Source of the DNA: Rubrobacter sp.
GTDB taxonomy: Bacteria > Actinomycetota > Rubrobacteria > Rubrobacterales > Rubrobacteraceae
Length of the DNA: 9,696 bases
Assembly: GCA_013815575.1 (NCBI GenBank)
Contig: JACDFX010000022.1
Location: forward strand, 1 to 9,696
Direction of reading: 5' to 3'
Under the pieces are notes generated by a model, which made no database searches, had not been told where the DNA came from, and saw nothing but the letters and a program-made list of their open reading frames with translations. Numbering within the stretch: the stretch's first letter is position 1; the number at the start of each line of letters is the position of its first letter. Positions 4,772 through 9,696 of the stretch are shown in pieces. The translations under genes were made by a program, and so were the position numbers.

Positions 4772-6885
4772 GCTCGTGCGACTCGCCCGCATCTGGAGAC
4801 GGGCGCTACCGCGTTGGCATAGACATCGGCGGGACGTTCACGGACCTCGTCCTGATCGACGACGAGACGGGCGAGCGGGCGGTCGGCAAGATCCTCACCA
4901 GCCAGGAGGAGCCGTCCGAGGCGGTCGAGGAGGGCCTGCTCAGGCTGCTCGACCGCGAGGGCGTTGCGGCGGAGGCGGTGAGGACGATCGTCCACGGCAC
5001 GACGCTGGTCACCAACGCCCTGATCGAGCGCAGGGGCGTCGAGACGGCGCTGTTAACGACGGAGGGCTTCCGCGACGCGGTCGCCATCGGCACCGAGCAC
5101 CGCTACGACATGTACGACATCTTTATAGAGAAACCCGAACCCCTGGTGCCGCGCAGCCTGCGCTACGGCGTGCGCGAGCGGGTGCTCGACGACGGCTCGG
5201 TCGCGCGTGAGCTCGACGAGGAACAGGTTCGCTCTATCGTGGCGGAGCTGCGCGGGGGCGGGGTGCGGGCCGTCGCCGTGAGCTTTCTGCACGGCTTTCG
5301 CAACCCGGCCCACGAGCGCCGCGTCGCAGAGATCATCGCCGAGGAGGCGCCGGAGATCACGATCTCGCTCTCTTCTGAGGTGGCGCCGGAGATCCGGGAG
5401 TACGAGCGCACCTCGACGACGATCGCCAACGTCTACGTGAGACCGCTGGTCGAGGGATACCTGCTCTCCCTGGAGCACCGGCTCCGGCGGCTCGGCTTCG
5501 GCGGGCCCCTGTACATCATGCTGTCGAACGGCGGCACGGCCAGCGTGGAGACGGCCTGCCGGTTCCCGGTCCGGCTGCTGGAGTCCGGTCCGGCGGCGGG
5601 CGCCCTGGCCGCCGCCTTCTACGGCCGGGCTGCGGACTTTCCCGAGGTCCTCTCCTTCGACATGGGGGGGACAACGGCCAAGGCCTGCCTGATCGAGGGC
5701 GGCGAGCCGCTCACGAGCAGCGAGTTCGAGGTCGCCCGCGTCTACCGATTCAAGAAGGGCTCGGGGTTGCCGGTCAAGATCTCCGTCATCGAGATGATCG
5801 AGATAGGAGCCGGCGGGGGCTCCATCGCCGCCGTCGGTCCTCTAGGCCTCCCGAAGGTCGGGCCGCGGAGCGCCGGCTCCGCGCCGGGACCGGCCTGCTA
5901 CGGTCGGGGGGGCGTCGAGCCGACGGTGACCGACGCCGACCTGGTGCTCGGGTATCTGGACCCCGACTTTTTTCTCGGCGGGAGGATGCGCCTCGACCGC
6001 GAGGCGGCGGTGCGCGCGATCGAGGAAGGGATAGCCCGGCCGCTCGGCCTGGACCCCGTCGAGGCCGCCTGGGGCATCCACCAGGTCGTCAACGAGAACA
6101 TGGCCAACGCCGCGAGGGTGCACGCCATCGAGCGCGGCAAGGACCCGCGGGCTCACCCGCTGTTCGCCTTCGGCGGCGCCGGTCCGGTGCACGCCTACCG
6201 GGTGGCGCGCTCCCTCGGCGTGCCCGGCTTTATCGCGCCACTCGGGGCGGGCGCGACCTCGGCTTTCGGCTTTCTGTGCGCACCGCTCTCATTCGACTTC
6301 GTGCGCAGCCTCTACGGTCGGCTTGACGAGCTCGACTGGGCGGCGGCGAACGGCGCGCTCGGCGAGATGGAGGAGCGGGGGCGGGACCTCCTGCGCGCCT
6401 CCGGCGTCCGGGAAGCCGACGTCAGGGTGCGCCGCCTCTGCGACATGCGCTACGCGGGCCAGGGCCACGAGGTTACGGTGGATCTGCCAGACGGGACCCT
6501 GGGTTCCGAAGACACGGAGCGGATTACGGCGCTCTACCGCAAAGAGTACCGGCGGCTGTACAGCAGGGAAGGTCCCGACGTGCCGCTCGAGGCGATCACC
6601 TGGCGCCTCGAAGTCTCAGCCCCGCCGCCCGAGATCCGGCTCGGGGGCGATGAGGGGGGCGCGGAGGATTCGGACGGGGCGCGAAAGGGCGGGCGCGAGA
6701 TCTACCTTCCGGAGAAGAACGGCTTCGCGTTGGTGCCGGTCTACGACCGCTACCTTCTCGGCCCGGGCGCGGTCCTCGGGGGGCCCGCGGTCGTCGAGGA
6801 GCGCGAGTCCACGGTCATACTCGGTCCCGAGGGCCAGGCCGAGATCGACGCCGCGCGAAACCTGATCGTGCGGTGGTCAGCGTGA
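4768..6885 (+). CDS. hyuA: Hydantoinase/5-oxoprolinase family subunit A (HyuA-type), probable CTG start
   Basis: This is an ATP-dependent cyclic-amidase subunit of about 705 aa, the usual family size. Counting from CTG 4768, the phosphate-binding GIDIGGTFTD is at 17-26, HGTTLVTNALIERRG at 76-90, ESGPAAGAL at 272-280, a second ATPase motif SFDMGGTTAKACLI at 296-309, IGAGGGSIA at 346-354, GSAPGPACYGRGG at 370-382 with PTVTDADLVLGYLDP after it, FGGAGPVHA at 468-476 and PLGAGATSAFGF at 491-502. The C-terminal domain follows, with a Gly/Asp-rich linker (625-642). With subunit B it opens hydantoins, 5-oxoproline or lactams using ATP. The start is odd: no ATG, GTG or TTG occurs in frame for a long way upstream of GIDIGG, and the GTG at 4776 is out of frame. 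CTG at 4768 would overlap the M24 stop as CTGA, with GGGG at 4757-4760 upstream. The frame stays open into the M24 gene, but that translation is an Arg-rich shadow. Confidence 0.88.
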   Translation: MSSCDSPASGDGRYRVGIDIGGTFTDLVLIDDETGERAVGKILTSQEEPSEAVEEGLLRLLDREGVAAEAVRTIVHGTTLVTNALIERRGVETALLTTEGFRDAVAIGTEHRYDMYDIFIEKPEPLVPRSLRYGVRERVLDDGSVARELDEEQVRSIVAELRGGGVRAVAVSFLHGFRNPAHERRVAEIIAEEAPEITISLSSEVAPEIREYERTSTTIANVYVRPLVEGYLLSLEHRLRRLGFGGPLYIMLSNGGTASVETACRFPVRLLESGPAAGALAAAFYGRAADFPEVLSFDMGGTTAKACLIEGGEPLTSSEFEVARVYRFKKGSGLPVKISVIEMIEIGAGGGSIAAVGPLGLPKVGPRSAGSAPGPACYGRGGVEPTVTDADLVLGYLDPDFFLGGRMRLDREAAVRAIEEGIARPLGLDPVEAAWGIHQVVNENMANAARVHAIERGKDPRAHPLFAFGGAGPVHAYRVARSLGVPGFIAPLGAGATSAFGFLCAPLSFDFVRSLYGRLDELDWAAANGALGEMEERGRDLLRASGVREADVRVRRLCDMRYAGQGHEVTVDLPDGTLGSEDTERITALYRKEYRRLYSREGPDVPLEAITWRLEVSAPPPEIRLGGDEGGAEDSDGARKGGREIYLPEKNGFALVPVYDRYLLGPGAVLGGPAVVEERESTVILGPEGQAEIDAARNLIVRWSA

Positions 6886-8618
6886 CGGGGGCGCGGCTCG
6901 ACCCGATCCTGCTCGAGGTCCTCTGGAACCGCCTGATCTCCGTCGTCGAGGAGCAGGCGCGGGCGCTAATGCGGACCTCCTTCACGAGCGTGGTGCGGGA
7001 GTCGGGCGACCTCTCCGCCGGTGTCTTCGACCGGCGCGGCCGGATGGTCGCCCAGGCCGTGACCGGCACGCCGGGCCACATCAATACGATGGCCACCTCC
7101 GTCCACCATTTCCTGCGAGAGATCCCGGCCGAGACCCTTCGGCCCGGCGACGCACTCGTAACCAACAACCCGCAGCAGACGGCCGGCCACCTCAACGACT
7201 TCACGGTGATCACGCCGATCTTCCACGGCGGCGGGCTCGTCGCGTTCTTCGGCAACACCTGCCACGCCCTCGACGTCGGGGGGCGCGGCCTCGGGGCGGA
7301 CGCGCGCCAGGTCTACGAGGAGGGCCTCTTCGTGCCCGTAACCCGTCTGTTTCGGGGGGGCGAGCCGAACGAGGAGCTCTTCCGCCTCGTGCGCGCCAAC
7401 GTGCGGACCCCGTTCGAGGTGGTCGGCGACCTCTACGCCCAGGCCGGGAGCAACGAGGTCGGCGGCGAGCGGCTGATCGAGATGATCGAAGAGTTCGGCC
7501 TCGAGGATATCGAGTCGCTCTCGGACGAGATCTGCACCCGCTCCGAGCGTGCCATGCGCGAAGCCATAGCCGCGTTGCCCGACGGCCTCTACGAGAACGA
7601 GGCGTACACGGATGGGTTCGACGAACCGATCCGGCTAGCCGTCTCTATCCGGGTCGAGGGCGACGAGATGCGCCTAGACTACGACGGTTCCGCACCGCAG
7701 AGCGAGCGTGGCATCAACGTCGTCCTGAACTACACGGCTGCCTACACGACCTTCGGGGTGAAGTGCGCGATCAGCCCGGAGGTGCCCAACAACGACGGCA
7801 GTTTCCGCCCCGTGCACGTGGCCGCCCCCGAAGGGAGCATCCTGAACGCCCAGCACCCTGCACCCGTGGGCGCCAGGCATATTATCGGCCACTTCCTCCC
7901 CGGCCTCGTCCACGGGGCGCTGGCCCGAGCGATCCCGGAAAGGGTACTGTCCCAGGGCGCGGACAGCCTCTGGAACACCCAGATCACGGGCCAGCGCGAG
8001 GGCGGCGAGCCCTTCACCTACGTGTTCTTCTCCGGCGGCGGCATGGGGGCCCGCGAGTCCGGGGACGGGCTCTCGGCCACGGCCTTCCCGAGCGGCATCC
8101 GCGGCGTGCCGGCCGAGGTGATCGAGAACATCTCCCCCGTCCTCATGCACAGGCGCGAGCTCCGCCCCGACTCGGAGGGACCGGGCTGCCACAGGGGCGG
8201 CTTCGGCCAGGAGATGGAGATCGGCGTGCGAAGCCCGTCCCCCTGGGTACTCTCCGCCATGTACGACCGCACCCGCTGCCCGGCCCAGGGCGTGAACGGT
8301 GGGTCTCCCGGCGCCCCCGGGACGGTGCGCACCTCGAGCGGCAAGGACCTCCACCCGAAGAGGCAGCAGCGTATAGACGCCGCGGAGCGGGTCATCCTGA
8401 GCCTGCCCGGAGGCGGGGGTTTCGGCGCTCCCGCGCAGCGCGACCCCGCCGGGGTGGCCCGCGACGTCACGGACGGCCTGGTCTCGGTCGAACGGGCCCG
8501 CCAGGTCTACGGGGTCGCCCTCACCAGGACCGCCCGACGCGGGGAGTACGCCGTCGATGCGGAGGAGACCGCCCGGTTGCGCGCAGAAACGACGCCTCCT
8601 ACTGGAGACGGCCCGTAG
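6882..8618 (+). CDS. hyuB: Hydantoinase/5-oxoprolinase family subunit B (HyuB-type)
   Basis: This 578-aa protein is the partner subunit of HyuA. It opens with the family's LDPILLEVLWNRLISVVEEQ (6-25), then RTSFTSVVRESGDLSAGVFD (31-50), TGTPGHINTM (61-70), TNNPQQTAGHLNDF (94-107) and NTCHALDVGG (125-134). It ends with LPGGGGFGAP (508-517) and VTDGLVSVERARQVYGVAL (529-547), a hallmark of the B subunit. It is probably the subunit that carries the hydrolysis site, with ATP used by A. I chose the GTG at 6882 because it overlaps the hyuA TGA as GTGA and has GGTGG 5 nt upstream; the GTG at 6873 is an in-frame alternative adding three residues but with no ribosome site. The family covers N-methylhydantoinase, 5-oxoprolinase, caprolactamase and acetophenone carboxylase, so the substrate is not fixed by homology. 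The order M24-hyuA-hyuB-transporter points to catabolism of an imported compound. Confidence 0.9.
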   Translation: MTGARLDPILLEVLWNRLISVVEEQARALMRTSFTSVVRESGDLSAGVFDRRGRMVAQAVTGTPGHINTMATSVHHFLREIPAETLRPGDALVTNNPQQTAGHLNDFTVITPIFHGGGLVAFFGNTCHALDVGGRGLGADARQVYEEGLFVPVTRLFRGGEPNEELFRLVRANVRTPFEVVGDLYAQAGSNEVGGERLIEMIEEFGLEDIESLSDEICTRSERAMREAIAALPDGLYENEAYTDGFDEPIRLAVSIRVEGDEMRLDYDGSAPQSERGINVVLNYTAAYTTFGVKCAISPEVPNNDGSFRPVHVAAPEGSILNAQHPAPVGARHIIGHFLPGLVHGALARAIPERVLSQGADSLWNTQITGQREGGEPFTYVFFSGGGMGARESGDGLSATAFPSGIRGVPAEVIENISPVLMHRRELRPDSEGPGCHRGGFGQEMEIGVRSPSPWVLSAMYDRTRCPAQGVNGGSPGAPGTVRTSSGKDLHPKRQQRIDAAERVILSLPGGGGFGAPAQRDPAGVARDVTDGLVSVERARQVYGVALTRTARRGEYAVDAEETARLRAETTPPTGDGP

Positions 8619-8692
8619 CCTGGAGCAGCGGCAGTCCCTATACTGGCGAGTCGAGGAGATAGGCTGAAGTAAGCACTGACAGGGGGGTGGCC

Positions 8693-9696
8693 GTGGACTC
8701 ACAGGAGCGGGCGGTAGCGCAAGCGGTACCGCGGGTGGAGGAGACCTCGATCCGGCGGGCCATCGTCGGGGCGTCGGTCGGCAACATGGTGGAGTGGTTC
8801 GACTTCGCCGTCTACGGGTATCTCGCCGTGACGCTCGGCGCCGTCTTCTTCCCCTCCGAGGATCCCACTATCTCGCTTCTCTCCTCGTTCGCGGTCTTCG
8901 GCGTGGCCTTCGTCATGCGGCCGCTCGGGGGGTTGTTCTTCGGACCGCTGGGCGACAGGATCGGACGCCAACGCACCCTGGCGACGGTCATCATCCTCAT
9001 GTCGGTCTCCACCTTCGTGATCGCGCTGGTGCCGGGCTACGCCACCATAGGCATCTGGGCCCCGATCCTGCTGGTCTTGGCCCGCCTGTTGCAGGGCTTC
9101 TCGGCGGGCGGCGAGTTCGGTGGCGCGTCGGCGTTCATTGCCGAGTATTCACCGGATAATCGCCGGGGCTTCCTGGTCAGCTGGCTGGAGTTCTCGACCC
9201 TCATAGGGTTCATCCTTGGATCCACGTCGGTGCTCGTGCTGTCGTCGGTCCTCTCCGAGGACGCCCTGACCTCCTGGGGCTGGCGCATCCCCTTCCTGCT
9301 CGCGGGGCCGCTTGGCCTCATCGGTCTCTACATAAGGCTGAGGCTTGACGACACCCCCGAGTTCAGGGCCCTGGAGAGCGCCGGGGAGGTCTCCCAGTCC
9401 CCCTTCAGGGAGACCATCACGCAGAATTGGAGGCCCATCTTGCAGGTCGCCGGGCTGGTTATCATCCAGAACGCGGGCTTCTACATCGTCCTGACCTACA
9501 TGCAGACCTACATCACCGAGCAGCTCGGGTTCTCGACGACGAGCGCCTCGCTCTCGACCGTGCTCACCCTGCTCGTGGGCATGGCCCTCATCCCGCCCCT
9601 TGGCGCCCTCTCGGACCGCGTCGGCCGCAAACCCGTGTTGATGGCCTCCTGCGTCGGCTTTGTCGTACTGACCTATCCTCTCTTCCTGCTCCTGAA
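8693..9696 (+). CDS. MHS-type MFS transporter (first 334 codons, runs off the window)
   Basis: This reading frame is open from GTG 8693 to the window end, covering about three quarters of a permease of roughly 430 aa. After a short cytoplasmic leader (1-22), GNMVEWFDFAVYGYLA (30-45) is the start signature of metabolite:H+ symporters (ProP, KgtP, citrate and shikimate permeases). MFS motif A appears as GPLGDRIGRQRTL (84-96) and again in the second half as GALSDRVGRKPVL (304-316). RLLQGFSAGGEFGGA (131-145) and GWRIPFLLAGPLGL (196-209) followed by DDTPEF are also MHS features. Hydrophobic segments fit the first eight or nine of 12 helices. It likely imports a small carboxylate, amino acid or betaine-like compound with protons, presumably the substrate of the preceding hydantoinase genes. 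AGGGGGG (8681-8687) lies 5 nt before GTG 8693; an in-frame GTG at 8687 is less likely. The gap to hyuB is 74 bp, with a lone TATACT at 8639-8644. Confidence 0.88.
   Translation, partial: MDSQERAVAQAVPRVEETSIRRAIVGASVGNMVEWFDFAVYGYLAVTLGAVFFPSEDPTISLLSSFAVFGVAFVMRPLGGLFFGPLGDRIGRQRTLATVIILMSVSTFVIALVPGYATIGIWAPILLVLARLLQGFSAGGEFGGASAFIAEYSPDNRRGFLVSWLEFSTLIGFILGSTSVLVLSSVLSEDALTSWGWRIPFLLAGPLGLIGLYIRLRLDDTPEFRALESAGEVSQSPFRETITQNWRPILQVAGLVIIQNAGFYIVLTYMQTYITEQLGFSTTSASLSTVLTLLVGMALIPPLGALSDRVGRKPVLMASCVGFVVLTYPLFLLL

Noticed and set aside
3983..4792. 269-codon open frame antisense to the M24 gene
   Set aside because: It is a shadow of codon bias, with no motif and with a well-supported sense gene.
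8639..8644. TATACT as a promoter -10 for the transporter gene
   Set aside because: There is no -35-like hexamer at 16-18 bp upstream and no extended -10, so I did not list it as a promoter.
7674..8702. 342-codon open frame antisense to hyuB and the hyuB-transporter gap
   Set aside because: Long antisense frames are common opposite high-GC genes. The translation has no domain, and the sense strand has full family motifs.

Overview
The window is about 9.7 kb of very GC-rich, densely packed bacterial DNA. It has GTG and TTG starts, clear Shine-Dalgarno sequences and short gene overlaps. Base composition, start-codon use and the content (acyl-CoA and CoA-transferase chemistry, hydantoinase-family amidohydrolases, an MHS transporter) suggest a high-GC actinobacterium, perhaps Rubrobacter-like. 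That assignment is an impression, not a demonstration, because no rRNA or other marker gene is present.

Left block (1-2431). A partial glutaryl-CoA-dehydrogenase-like acyl-CoA dehydrogenase runs leftward off the edge from a GTG at 405. Across a 190-bp divergent gap, a rightward cluster holds a small variant cupin (596-946), a CaiB/BaiF class III CoA-transferase that resembles succinyl-CoA:glutarate CoA-transferase (946-2082), and a small helical protein of unknown function with a TTG start (2099-2431). The dehydrogenase and the CoA-transferase make a plausible pair: glutarate is activated to glutaryl-CoA, which is then oxidatively decarboxylated to crotonyl-CoA.

Middle (2463-3538). A cyclase/kynurenine-formamidase family metal hydrolase lies on the minus strand, convergent with the small gene and divergent from the next operon. 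The 275-bp divergent gap holds a candidate promoter and several GTTCG-type repeats that could be an operator.

Right block (3539-9696). A rightward operon encodes an M24 (prolidase/creatinase-fold) metallopeptidase with all five metal ligands, then hydantoinase/oxoprolinase subunits A and B, overlapping at their ends, then the first 334 codons of an MHS-type MFS transporter. The layout suggests import of a small organic compound (MHS permease), ATP-dependent opening of a cyclic amide (HyuAB), and hydrolysis of a linear amide or peptide bond (M24). The substrate cannot be read from the sequence. A lactam or cyclic imide feeding into glutarate would join both blocks, but this is speculative, since the aminotransferase and semialdehyde dehydrogenase such a route needs are not in the window.

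I saw no mobile element, CRISPR array, tRNA or rRNA. The main oddities are the lack of any ATG/GTG/TTG start for the hydantoinase A gene, the altered metal-binding motif of the cupin, and the unexplained small TTG-start gene.
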